Shown here: piece after piece, positions 20,805-31,593 of the stretch
How positions within the stretch are numbered: position 1 is the first letter of the stretch
Layout: each line of letters begins with the position of its first letter
From: Dryococelus australis
Taxonomy: Eukaryota; Arthropoda; Insecta; Phasmatodea; Phasmatidae
Direction of reading: 5' to 3'
Assembly: GCA_029891345.1 (NCBI GenBank)
Contig: CM057000.1
Coordinates: 123,551,838 to 123,615,837, forward strand
DNA length: 64,000 bases
Notes under the pieces: model-generated
The model's input: only the letters and a program-made list of their open reading frames with translations
What the model was told of the DNA's origin: nothing
Database searches by the model: none
Program-made: the position numbers and the translations under genes

Positions 20805-21537
20805 GCGAAACGTTGATTCTTCTTATTAGTTTTGGTACAAGAACCAACCAAATCGGTCAAATAGTTTCGAAGCTGTGGTTTTTTGAAATTGTACTATTCT
20901 TCTTCGATGACACGTATATCGGGCGCGTTGTTTTACATACTCAGCACCCCCGATTATTGGCCTGGCAGGGGATGTTTCTGCAACTCGCTTCGCGTGGTGT
21001 ATTGAAAGTATTAAACGTATCTCGTCTGAAGTGTGTTTTCTTTTTGTACATTTGTCTAATGGGGACACGTTTCATGGTTTCGTAAAAAAAAGTTTTTTGA
21101 GCGAATACTCGTATCTCGGTAAATAAATGTTCTGGAAATAAGACTTTTTGCCAGAAAAGGTGTAAAACAATTATCTATGTCCTTATCTTTTACTTCTATC
21201 ATTTTAAGTGTGTTCATGGAGAAAAATAATCGTTAAAATGGTCAAATATCGCATGTTTAAAGCTTACGTATCCAGTTTCTTTAAGCGGAAAGAAAAAAAT
21301 GCGACTATACGAACGTAGTTTAATCTGCGGGCTTCCATCGAGTGTAATTAAGTCCCACTGTTGCAGACCTAATTCGCACAGTACAGCATTTTGACGGAAA
21401 CACTGCACGTCTTGAGCGTAGAGACGATGAGGCGCTAGGGGTGCAGTATTAGTGTCGCCCGTATCGCTCCCTCGCTTCTTGACCTTGAACGCACATTTAC
21501 ATCTACACCCCACTCATAAGTTGGATACTCTAGGTGT
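20805..21537. other. no gene seen
   Basis: Just 3' of the transposase remnant lies sequence often found after such elements (CAATTTCAAAAAACCACAGC on the minus strand). The minus frame at 21214-21513 is unconvincing. Confidence 0.35.
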
Positions 21538-21665
21538 GTTCGCGTGGTTTGCTATTCTGCTAGTTTAGTGTTCTTGCTGCTAGTTGCCGTCCGTGTTACC
21601 GGAAACACTTTTTTGTACGCTGTTCGGTTGGCGGTAGCAGTTGCTATTTGCTCTTTTAAAAACAG
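21538..21665 (+). repeat. dispersed repeat R, left part
   Basis: It matches 4898-5040: GTGGTTTGCTATTCTGCTAG, CTGCTAGTTGCCGT and GTTACCGGAAACACTTTTTT. Confidence 0.6.
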
Positions 21666-21667
21666 CT

Positions 21668-21860
21668 AAAGGCCGTTCACGTTAAAGTGAGCACTCTAGA
21701 AATCAACCCTTGAAAAAAACCACTGCCTGCAACTGCTTAATATAACCATGTGTGTTACCGCACATACTGGGGATGAACACACCCAGTTATGTTGGCAGTG
21801 AAATTTGAAAAGCAGTTCTAAGAAGTAACGCTGTATTGCGAGAGTAATGTTTAAATTTAT
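21668..21860 (-). mobile_element. MITE-A, long form, truncated
   Basis: One end, GGCCGTTCACGTTAAAGTGA, is intact and followed by the long-form block in reversed orientation (AAATCAACCC, then GTTACCGCACATACTGG). The opposite end is missing. It lies about 300 bases upstream of the two-exon gene. Confidence 0.6.
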
Positions 21861-22178
21861 GGCTACTTAAGTTGTTTGAAGTTTATTTTATACAGTTTAA
21901 AGTAATTATCGGCGTAAAAATAATGTGTTTACTGTAACTCATATTTATATCGTGTCACGTGATCGGCGCGATGGTAAAAACCAACGGCCCGTTGTTGTGG
22001 TTCCTTCATGCTTGTTGCTTGGCTTTGCTTGTGTGGAGTGGTTGCGAGGCAAACTACAAATTTGGAAGCTGGAAGTTGTCGTGTTTTAATATTTCTAATT
22101 TATTTTTCAGCTTATCTGCATTGTTTTACTATAGGTCGTATAGTGTTTAATTGTGTTGTAGTGATTTTGTGTAAAGTC

Positions 22179-22339
22179 ATGAGTTTCAGCAAATTACGTA
22201 CAAATATTCAGCGTCAGGAGGACATTATAAATCTCGCCGAAAGTATTTATTCTTTAATTCGTCGAGGAGAGATGAAGCCGTGCAAGGTGATCGAACGAGT
22301 TGCAGAAATGATGGAAATCTCAACTGCAACTGTCCGGAG
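22179..22339 (+). CDS. exon 1 of a small transposase-derived gene: helix-turn-helix
   Basis: The ATG in AAAGTCATGAG opens a frame of 53 codons that ends at a consensus donor (GAG/GTAAGT). The peptide MSFSKLRTNIQRQED, then AESIYSLIRRGE and VIERVAEMMEISTATVR, has the charged helix and the RVAE-x-x-x-ISTATVRR helix-turn-helix seen at the N-terminus of insect IS630/Tc1-like transposases and related host genes. The intron phase is 2. It joins in frame to the exon at 23799. Upstream open frames (ATG at 21971 and 22008) would delay translation and are not preferred. The role is unknown; DNA binding is inferred from the motif. No catalytic exon was found in the intron. Confidence 0.55.
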
Positions 22340-22535
22340 GTAAGTGTAAATGTGTTTTTACGACGTGTTTCCCCAAACTTACCCCCAGTACGTTATTAAA
22401 GAAATTCGTCGAAAAATAACAAGTAGGAATCGACAGTTGAAAACGTGATATTATAAACGGAAAGTTAAATATCAATAATGAAAGTAAATGAACGACAGCA
22501 GAAACGCGACATTAATATATTCAAATGAGTAATGT

Positions 22536-22976
22536 GTACCTATGTACCTACGCCTATCTGTTTAACCTTTCTTTTAAATCTGTCTTGATAATAAGTGGAA
22601 ATTTTGCCGTCAATAATGATACGTTAATTTCACGCGTTTTTATATCACTGTGTTGTTTTGTCATTTAGGCGTAACCTCAAATGCATCTGTACGTATCTAC
22701 TTATGACCAGCCATGTAACCTTTCTTAAATCTGCCTTAAAAGCAAGTGCAAATTTTTCCGGCAGTAATTATACGTTAATTTTACACGTTTATATATGACG
22801 GTGTTGTTTTGTAATGTAGGCCTAACCTCAAATGCATCTGTACGTGTCTATTTATGCCCAGCCACGAAACCGTTCTTAAATCTACCTTGAAAACAAGTGA
22901 AAATTTTCCCGACAGTAATGATGCGTTAATTTTACACGTTTGTATATGACTGTGTTATTTTATAAGGTAGGCCTAC
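22536..22976 (+). repeat. three tandem repeats of about 151 bp in the intron
   Basis: The unit contains AACCTTTCTTAAATCTGCC, AATGATACGTTAATTTYACRCGTTT and GTAGGCCTAACCTCAAATGC. Unit starts recur at about 22564, 22717 and 22868. The copies differ at roughly one base in ten, so the array is not recent. Confidence 0.75.
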
Positions 22977-23798
22977 ATCCCAAGTAATAGTATTAAGTTT
23001 TACTATTGTTAACGTAACATAAACGTCACAGTTTGATGCTACACCAAAGGTGTTCCAACATCCTATAAACTATAAAATATTAAGCTAGTTTTGTTAACTA
23101 TAGGCCTCTAGTTGTGCTTGTTCCCGACATTATTTCTTGATGCAAGTGTAATTGTTTTATTTGGTAATGCTTGCCGTAATAAGAATTAGGAAGTATTTAT
23201 AATTAATTGTCAACAGTTATAGAATAATCCCATGTTTAGTTCGACAAGACAACTTACTACCTTTTGAGAAATATCAGCTAAGATAGTATGCGTTCTTGAG
23301 TAGGCATAATTGTTATATCTGCCACTTGGGCCGAAAAAATATTGTAGTTATTGAAATTTAATGTAACTGTAAATTACACCTCATAGTCAACACCCCAGAG
23401 CTGCTGTTTACTTGTGAATGCATGTTTTGTAAAGGTTAGATTACATTACTCACTGTATGTGTTAAATTAAGTACAGTATTTCCAAAGAAGATGTATGAGC
23501 TAGCTTCCAATAAGGGCCGGGATACAATTGGCATACCTAACACATTCACAGTTATAGCGATAAGCACATACAAAACACAAAAACACAGTGGCCTGGCTAC
23601 AACTGATATAATGATAATAATATTAGTTTACTTATGATGCTACATTTGTACCGAAGAAATTAAGGCCTGTACATAGTTTATTTGAAATGATTTGTATTAT
23701 TACGTGGAGTTTTTTTTAAGCATGAAAATATGAATGTTCCTGGTGCCACATGTTGAACACACAGTTCTTAAGTGTACCTTGCACAAACTTTCCTTCAG
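22977..23798. other. remainder of intron
   Basis: AT-rich and without an open frame. It was searched by eye for the DDE core expected between the two exons, without success. It ends in ACTTTCCTTCAG, a strong acceptor. Confidence 0.4.
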
Positions 23799-24000
23799 AT
23801 GGGCAAAGTGTGTCGACCACGTGGAGAAGCAGATTGCAGAGGACTGGGAGAAGGGAGTGCATGAAGCCGCTGACATACCTCCATTCATCATCTCCCTGGA
23901 TCCGTATTTGGACACCACTGACGAAGATGATCCTGGCAGTGGCTGTGAAGTATTGGCAGTTCCACTGACAGAGGTACCAGGCTGTTCTACTGCACAGTAG
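23799..24000 (+). CDS. terminal exon of the small transposase-derived gene: acidic tail
   Basis: After the acceptor the frame continues WAKCVDHVEKQIAEDWEK, then ADIPPFIISLDPYLDTT and DEDDPGSG, ending in TAG. Joined to exon 1 (split Arg codon AG/A) it gives 120 residues. The WxKCVDHVEK...DW start followed by an acidic C-terminus is how insect Tc1-like transposase genes usually finish. Here the whole DDE core that should lie between is absent, but the splice keeps the frame. So it may be a truncated domesticated product, or a gene whose catalytic exons were deleted. A polyadenylation signal AATAAA lies at 24431-24436. No transcript evidence is available. Confidence 0.55.
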
Positions 24001-25477
24001 ATGCTGGATGGTCAGTAGCGGTAAGTTTGTATGACCAGGTAAAGATATTTGCATTTTACAGCTGCTTGTTTGTAGTATTCATATATCTGTTATGGGTGGG
24101 TTATTGGAGTCCACATGTGTTTATGCATTTGTCATGTTGTTTGTTAAAATATGTTATTCCTTTTTGGTGCCTAGTATAAAACAAATATAAGCGATATTTT
24201 TTTACATAATATATACAGTTTTTGCAAAATTTATTCTAAATGTTCAAATGTGTGTTGCATGGTACGATAAGGTTATGTATATTGTGTTACTTGTTAACAT
24301 AAATATCATTGTAACATGTTAACATGTTTGGAATCTTGTTAATATAAGTGTCATGAGAGTGTTTGTTACATCTTAAAAATTAAGTTATATATTAATATGT
24401 CATTTTGCTGTGTGTGTCGGTCGTATACTAAATAAAAGTAACTTGCCTGTAAGTATTAGTTTTATAATTTGTCCTTTACATTATCATATTGCTGTCATTT
24501 GTGGATATGTATTAGTTTTAAATTAATTAGACATTCCTTTCAGCTTTGTGTGTGCACGCATGAACCATTTTTCGTATGTATAGTAATTTTCTTGAAATAC
24601 TTTTCTCATTTAAGTTTTCAGTTTTGCTGCCGTCATTGCAATGAAGGAACCACAACAATGATGGGAGTCCATGCACTTTACCTGTAAAATTTGTTTCTTG
24701 AGGTCTGTGTGGGTTTGACAAAAAGGAAATGTCGATCTCATTTGGGCCACAAGAGACACCGGAAATGTGACCATCACCGGATCGGCATTTCACTTAGCTG
24801 TAAATATTATACTTTATTTTTAGAATTATTTTTTTATAAATGAAGGTGATGCCAGTTACAAGCTGTTACTTCTTCAATTCACAGTATAAATGTTCAGTTC
24901 TTTTTTGGAGGGTCTCAGAAGGGCACGAACACCGAGTAACGGTATCGAGAGATATACGTATGTATACACAAATGCATTTGTTGATATGTTTATATATTTT
25001 GTGTAAATTATTTTTATTTTATGTATACGTAATAGGCCTATGTTGAAATATATTTATCTCCGTTTACAAAGGTGCACATAAAACTATCCTTAAAATGTAC
25101 ATATGCATGCACATATTTATATATGTGCATACGTCGTTATATTTTTATTTGTCGTGGTTGTTTATTTAAAGCCTTACACGGCCTCGCTCTACGCTTCAGA
25201 CGTCTGCTACGTTACGCCGCTACCTTATGCCTGCAGGATGTATGTGTTTTCCTGATGGCTTAGTTGCACTTCACTTCGGTCAGCTGAGGCCAAACACAGC
25301 TGCCATGTTTTCAAGCTGACGTTTTACTGGTCACGCTACAGAGCGATGGGGCACTTAGAAAACGGTGAGTCGTGGGAAATGTTAAGTTTGAGGGAACGAT
25401 TTTTAAATGTTTGGTCAGTTGTGCGACAAGTGGTGTTGTACCTTGGGTGTGCGGAGCCAATAATTATTATCACCATT
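24001..25477. other. 3' flank, no further gene seen
   Basis: AATAAA at 24431 could end the preceding transcript. A minus frame (24527-24793) and short plus frames have no recognisable motif. The segment at 25270-25350 is moderately GC-rich with no feature. Confidence 0.35.
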
Positions 25478-25618
25478 TTTTAAAATACAATTTTCTTTAT
25501 TTTTGACGTGCTTGTTTTTCTGCTGTTCGTCGTTCGTGTAGTCCTGCCGAGAGAAACTGTAAACACTATCACTTGCTCTCAGGTAGTAGAAAAAGCATAC
25601 CGCGCGAACAAACCTGTT
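25478..25618 (+). repeat. dispersed repeat R, right part
   Basis: It matches 5306-5485: GTCGTTCGTGTAGTCCTGC, GAGAGAAACTG, and AGTAGAAAAAGCATAC through GCGAACAAACCT. It lacks the CTGCTTTTGCTACTTTTCGG segment of the long copy, a small internal deletion. Confidence 0.55.
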
Positions 25619-25866
25619 GTTTCCCCGCTGTAGCGAGTAGCAATATTTGCTGGTTAGTGCTGACGTTTCCCTTTCTGCCAACGAGTGCTGATAAGCATGA
25701 GTTATTTCGGCGCTGGTAAGCGACAACGGGAAGTGGAGTAAGACTGGGCGACGCTCTACTCGCGCGTGGCCAGCCACACATGTAAGAAAGCCATATGGCA
25801 ACAGCGCGTTAATCTTGTTTGTTTCTAGAGATAACGTCCCGTTATCACATCCTTATTATTTTTTAA

Positions 25867-25977
25867 ATGGCAGCAGAACAGTGGGAGTCCCTTGTTTCAT
25901 TTTTAAGCGATAGAACACTACAGCCTGAAATCTGTGACATTATGATAAGCACACACAAAACAAGTACAGATGACTCG
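25867..25977 (+). CDS. possible first coding exon interrupted by MITE-B (doubtful)
   Basis: ATG in the good context TAAATGGC opens a frame MAAEQWESLVSFLSDRT and CDIMISTHKT that looks protein-like. It then runs straight into a MITE-B left end, which supplies the remaining codons to the stop at 26052. No splice donor was found before the MITE. It may be a truncated gene start or chance. Confidence 0.25.
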
Positions 25978-26636
25978 CGATTTTTTTCACACTTTTTGTT
26001 TCATACTTTTAAAAAATTCTCCCAATGCAAGACGCGTGTGTTTGTTTCCTAAACATGCCACGTATTAAAAGCGTTTTACACTTCTGTTAACATAAAAGTA
26101 CCTCATTTTTGGGAAAAAAAATCGTACTTTTTCTTACATTTTCAATATAAATTACTATATTTAATTCAAGATTAATATGAAATAAAACAGGGAGGAAATA
26201 GGTGTGTTGGTAAGACATTGTATATGCTGTTCAAAAGTGAGTACTTTTGAGGATCTGGTTACTTTTTTTATTTCAGTCATATTTTATCCTTTAACCACTC
26301 TTTCAAATAATTATTACCACGTAAGTAATACACACAGTGTGTAGATTCCACTTCACTCTGAAGCTAACGTTAAAACTAAAATAAGATATACTTATTGACT
26401 ATTATTCCAAATGAGAGGGCTTTCAAGAGTGCTCATTTTACCGTGAACAGCCTATAAGAAACATATCACATGCACAATATTATCAAAGAGCGTGCACAAG
26501 GGTGTGGAGAGTTGTCCTTTCGGTGTAGTTTTCTCTACTCGTTTAAGGTATGTTCGCATGATGCGGAAGAATATCCAGGAAATATAACTGAATCAGGGCT
26601 GCACAAAAGTTGGAAGTAAGAGAGAATGGACTATAT
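25973..26636 (+). mobile_element. MITE-B with a nested MITE-A
   Basis: The left half (CACACTTTTTGTTTCATAC, then GCAAGACGCGTGTGTTTG) is followed by GTGTTGGTAAGACATTG, where MITE-A interrupts. The right half resumes with AGAAACATATCACATGC and ends GGAAGTAAGAGAGAATGGAC. Without the insert it is about 430 bp, the family length. Confidence 0.65.
26222..26456 (+). mobile_element. MITE-A, short form, inside MITE-B
   Basis: The left end is altered (TATGCTGTTCAAAAGTGAGT). The right end is intact: AGTGCTCATTTTACCGTGAA followed by CAGCCTATA. Confidence 0.7.
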
Positions 26637-26676
26637 ACTGCACGCCGCAAATCTGCGAGCCTGGACGACAGTTAAA

Positions 26677-27172
26677 AGGTGCTTACGAAAAGTAACCTGG
26701 TAAAGTTAACTGGGTTAACTCGGTCACGTGAATACTGTGCTAGATGACGACTATGAAAAGTTTTTGATAAATTATGTTATGAATAAACAACGTAAAAAAA
26801 AAAAAACAGCATGAGCAGTACTGCTATGATACAATACCTTTGTATTCAGTCTCAGTTAAGAATAACATTTAAAATCCGGGCTACAATGACTGGCCAAAGC
26901 AGCTAAACATTTATAATTTTACATATTTTGATCGTTTCCAGATTTCAAAACTTATTTTCGTTTACTTGTTTGTTTTCGTTGCTGCAATGTTTCAATATTT
27001 ACGCGCCATTTCACGTGCGTCGTCTGCTAGACCAAGTTTGCCCTGCTGTAGAGCAGGGTTAGCCCAGAGTTGATCGAGCCGAGGATCGCGTTAAACCCGG
27101 TTGACTTTTCGAACGCACCGAGTAAAAGTTTTAACCTGGTCGAGTTAACCGGGTGACTTTTCGTAAGCGCCT
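26677..27172. mobile_element. MITE with AGGYGCTTACGAAAAGT ends (496 bp)
   Basis: The left end AGGTGCTTACGAAAAGTAAC and the right end (reverse complement AGGCGCTTACGAAAAGTCAC) match at 18 of 20 bases. Subterminal GTTAACTSGG motifs are shared too. No coding sequence is present. Superfamily is unclear; only A-rich flanks could serve as a target duplication. Confidence 0.65.
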
Positions 27173-28305
27173 AAACAGTCCTGACAACGGCCATCTTATC
27201 TTCGAGGAGACTACAGCGTAAGTTTCCTTTCCTCTGACGAAACACCCAATACACAATACAATTGTACAGTCAGAGTTTAAGACGATTGAACATCGGTTCT
27301 GCCAGCTTCTAAAAGTGTGTATCTTATTATGTAAATAACTATGATATTATTCAGGAATGCATTTTACGTACCTTTTTTTTTAAATATTGGCTTAAAGTTT
27401 ATGTTTAAAGTTTATTTCAAAACAAAAAAAAACTCATTTGCTTACTTTATTAAAACATGTCAATTCATATATTTTCGCTTCATATTAGATTTGTTTGACA
27501 CTTATTTAATTTAAGACGAGCTTTAATATACCGAGATTAAAATCGCCCTACAGTAAAATAACGCACTTTCCATATAACTTCTTTAGATTTTCGGCAAAAT
27601 GGCTGCTTGACTTCGACTTTAAATTTCAACTTTTCGAAATCGTAAAGTCAAGAGTGCTTGACTTTACCTTTGACTGTTCCATTGTGTCAAGCTCCATAAG
27701 AGACAACATGTTGGAAAGTACACATAAAGTCAAATCGTAAAGTCAAACGTTGTTAAAGTTTTTAATTGTGTAAGGGCCTTACAGATGAGGCGGTAGCCAG
27801 AGAACACAGCGGAATTATTCTTACTAACTGGTCAGAACAAATTGACTCCTTCATTAACTTCAGCGCCGCATCAATTTTCAAAGTTCAAAGCATGTGCGTG
27901 ACCATGTGCACATTACAAATATGGTAACAAAAACAGCAAGTCTTTTATTTTATTAACGACACTTAGGAATTTTTTTTCCCCAAATGTGGGAAGTAATTTA
28001 CAGAATGTCGAACTTCAATGAAGCTGAATGTACATGTACATTAACTGAAAAGGTCAGATTATTCCCCAGGAATAGCATAACGGGAGAAACCATAAAATAA
28101 TTTAATCACTTTGTGCACAAAATGAATTGCGGAGGTAAATCTTGTGTGTGATTCATATGCAACTGTGTTGAAAGGACGATGTTTAACTATGTAATCCACG
28201 CAGAGGGCGAAAATGGCTTCGTTTTTAATGCTGTGGCGATACGGAAATGCCAGTGTCCAACGAGATATCACGAAAATAAATATGGCAGGTAAACATTTCA
28301 CCAAA
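27173..28305. other. no firm gene; CGTAAAGTCAA repeats
   Basis: TCGTAAAGTCAA occurs twice (about 27641 and 27737) with its inverted form TTGACTTTA near 27659, which suggests a decayed hairpin element. A minus frame of 81 codons at 28059-28304 (SFPYRHSIKNEAIFAL-like) reads somewhat like protein, but no family is recognised. Confidence 0.3.
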
Positions 28306-28447
28306 GGAAGTGTGGTTGTAATATGGAACGCTATATTCCACGGAATTTGACAGGAAGGCTTTCAGAAGAACGCAATGGAAGTGTGGTTGTAATATGGAAC
28401 GCTATATTCCATGGAATTTGACAGGAAGGCTTTCAGAAGAACGCAAT
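28306..28447 (+). repeat. 71-bp tandem duplication
   Basis: GGAAGTGTGGTTGTAATATG through AGAAGAACGCAAT occurs twice in a row with a single C/T difference, so the duplication is recent. Confidence 0.95.
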
Positions 28448-28897
28448 GCAATAAATAAGGAAATTTAACAGCGGCTATAGAACGAGAATATTAGCATCGC
28501 AACTGACATGCTGAAACCAAAATTATGCGTGTTCTCGACACAACACAAACCCGGGCAAATCCAGTATTCCGTAGATATTGTTACAATGAAGTCGCCGAGG
28601 TCGTATCCTGGTTTTGTAACGGGTGGAGGTGTAAATACAAATAAAAGAACTAAACTTAATTTTATATTTATTCATAATGCTATAAAATAACACATATGTT
28701 ATTAAAACATTAAGCTACCTATCTGTGCTATTAACACTTATTTTCAGTGAATACAATATTCAATGCTAATTTCACAGCTAATTTTAAGGGGAATGGTGCA
28801 CGCAAACCGTATATTTATATAATTTTTGTCATAACTTGTTTTACACAGGATTAAAAAAAAAAATGTGCCAAGTACACGTTCTGAATTATATTAGTAA
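28448..28897. other. no gene seen
   Basis: AT-rich. The 60-codon plus frame at 28508 has no supporting feature. Confidence 0.35.
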
Positions 28898-29165
28898 AGG
28901 CTGTTCACGATAAAGTGAGCACTTTTGAAATCAACATTAGAAAAAAGTCACTGCCACTACTTGCATATATTTTAAGGGCGCCCTGAGTGACATGCGCCCA
29001 GTAAAGTTGGTAAGGATGGATAGAAAGTAGTTCCGTATTTTAAATGTCAAATAAACAGTGTTAGGTAACCATTTGTCACAACTTAAATTATTTCTTTCCT
29101 TTCTGTTTTTTTTAATGCATCGAAGTGTAAAAATTAGCAGATTTGTTAAATTACTGCTAATTCAG
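28898..29165 (-). mobile_element. MITE-A, long form, truncated
   Basis: GGCTGTTCACGATAAAGTGA is followed by long-form blocks in reverse order (TGAGTGACATGCGCCCAGTA, then AGTGTTAGGTAACCATTTG). The far terminal repeat is absent. Confidence 0.65.
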
Positions 29166-31593
29166 AAGTTCCATGAAATAATAAAATATTATCATGATAT
29201 GATAATATTACACATTGATAATTAACCAACACAAGTGTCAAAACATTTGTTTAATACCGGCCTCAAGCGGCAACAAATTCAATACTAGCTAAAGTTATTA
29301 TACAGAGGTAAAACAATCATCTGAACAATTTCGTAAAATAGTGAAATCAATAAACAAATTGACAATGCCTCTTTTATCCAGAGTGTTATTATAAGCAAAA
29401 AAAAAAAAAACAATGACAGACCATTAGGCGGAACTTAGCCAAAAAGGAAAAATTTGCTGAAAACAACTAATTTAATGTACAAAGTGCCACAAAGTACGTC
29501 ACAGTAGCACAAGCGGCACTTACTTGACGATTCCAAGGTTCTACTTGGAACTTGGACGTCAATTTTAGCGTCGGGCTAATCGTTTGTTTACAAGGTTTCG
29601 TCCTAATTAACTGTAAATATCAGCTGAGTGACTAAACAAAAAAGTATGGGAGGGGGAGGCCTTACTCGTAAATAGTGATTGTTGCTGTCTACTTGTTCTT
29701 TGCAGCAGATAGTCGCAAATAGCAACTTATATTCAAACACAATAAAACTATAGCAATATCCCAGTCACAGTAGAAGGTACTTGCTGAATTTTTTATTCGT
29801 GGATGTCCCAGTGCACCAACACAATATTGCCTTTCAGTGTGAAAGAGAAAGAAACTAACGCGTAATGGAGTAGCTAAATGACAAATTAAAAAGAAAATTA
29901 TATCAGTACATAAGATTAAGTTCAACAATAAGCTCAGTCAGTGTTTGAACGGATCAAACTTTTCATCGTAATTTCGAAATTCGAACTGCGTACTATTTAG
30001 ATGGTATCAGTATACTCCCGATAAGTGAGAAATATTATAAATTTAGACTGTTTATAGTCTGTCAAGATTTATAAACGTTTATCACATTAGAAGTCATTAT
30101 TTACTATCGTCCCTCCAGATGCTTGAAGTCTATCATATAAAAGCTCTGGGGCCATCTGCAGGTAATTAATATGACGGAATACCACCATGGTGTCATGTGT
30201 TTTCCGTTCATTTCCTCCAGTTATTTAATTCTTGACATAACATTTATTATCATGTAAATTTATTGAAAGAAAGTATCCTCACTCCTTGCCAACCTACTGT
30301 AACAGACAAACGAGAAAGGGAGAGGATAAAGTGAGGTGGAGAAGGAGCAGCGACAGAATGCATTTGCGAGATAAACAAAAGTTCCCCTAGAAAATCCATA
30401 AGCTAATAGCAACGCCCGCCAAATTTTGACAAACCCACATCGTCTAGTAGAAGGGATGCGCTGCCACAGCACGCTGCTGAGAAACCAGTAGTTGAGAACA
30501 CAGTCATTTAGACATCTGACGAGGGTTTGACCAAGCCCGGCCAGTGTGAGAAAGTACCGTTAGCCATTACGAGCTCTTACAGCTTGGCTAGAAAGGTAGC
30601 TCATGCCTATAGCGCGATCGTAACCCCGAAAATGCGCTTATGGCTCTGTAGTTTCCTGGTTTTCATGTCATGTTTGCGACTCATAGAGGTCTTCAGGCTG
30701 AGAGTAAAGGGACCGAAAAAAAAAAAAAAAAAAACTAGATTGAGCGTCTTTGGATGCTGAAAGTTTTATTATTATCTAAGTCAGCCCGAGTCAGCCGAAG
30801 AGCACAAGATATTAGTCGTTTACAAGAAACAATATCAATTAGTGAACATTATTCACATAACGCATAATGTACAGGTCAGAAAGAAAAGCGAACGAGCGAA
30901 CGAGTAAACAGTGAAAGAATATCTTTAATCATATGCAAGTGCATGTAAAAGCCGAAAGTATTTGTTATAAATAGTGTATGGTATGTAAAAAAATATCTAA
31001 GAAAACACTTCTTCGATCAATTTTAGAAACAGTATAACATTTAGTAATATATCTTACCCATTTGAATACGTAGACTAAATTTACTCTAATTCTTTATGTG
31101 CTTATAACTGCAAATTAAGGAAGGACTTTTATACATGAACGGAAAAAATTCTAGTAAAATAAAGAAAGGTTTCAGAATCCTTTTACTGTAACAATAGAAG
31201 CAATCTAACTATAACAGAATTAATTTCTCTTTGATAAGGTATAGGCTAAAACAAAATTTGTGAATAAAAATCTATTGGCGTACACTAATCACTAGAATGT
31301 GCCAATGATGGAGTCAAAAACATTTTTTACAAGGAATATAAAAGTGTGAAGTTATATTTTTTAATTGCCGTTTGTAACTAGGAGGGTTAAATGAATACTG
31401 CAATGCATGTGTTAAGTCATTAGAATGAAGATACATAATTAAACTAACTTAATAGTAATGTATGTATGTAACATTTGAGAACCTTAAGCCATGCCTGTAT
31501 TCCAGACTGCAAAAAATAGAAAATCAAATCCTATAATTCCTTTGGCACAGAGAGACGCCATTTCAGTATGGTGGGATAGTTCTGATCGGCATA
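29166..31593. other. 2.4 kb without a recognisable gene
   Basis: AT-rich DNA with poly(A) runs at 29399-29411 and 30716-30734. Frames of up to 79 codons show no motif and no splice support. Confidence 0.4.

Noticed and set aside
22536-22976. Three intron repeats as possible exons
   Set aside because: The period of about 151 is not a multiple of three and every frame has stops.
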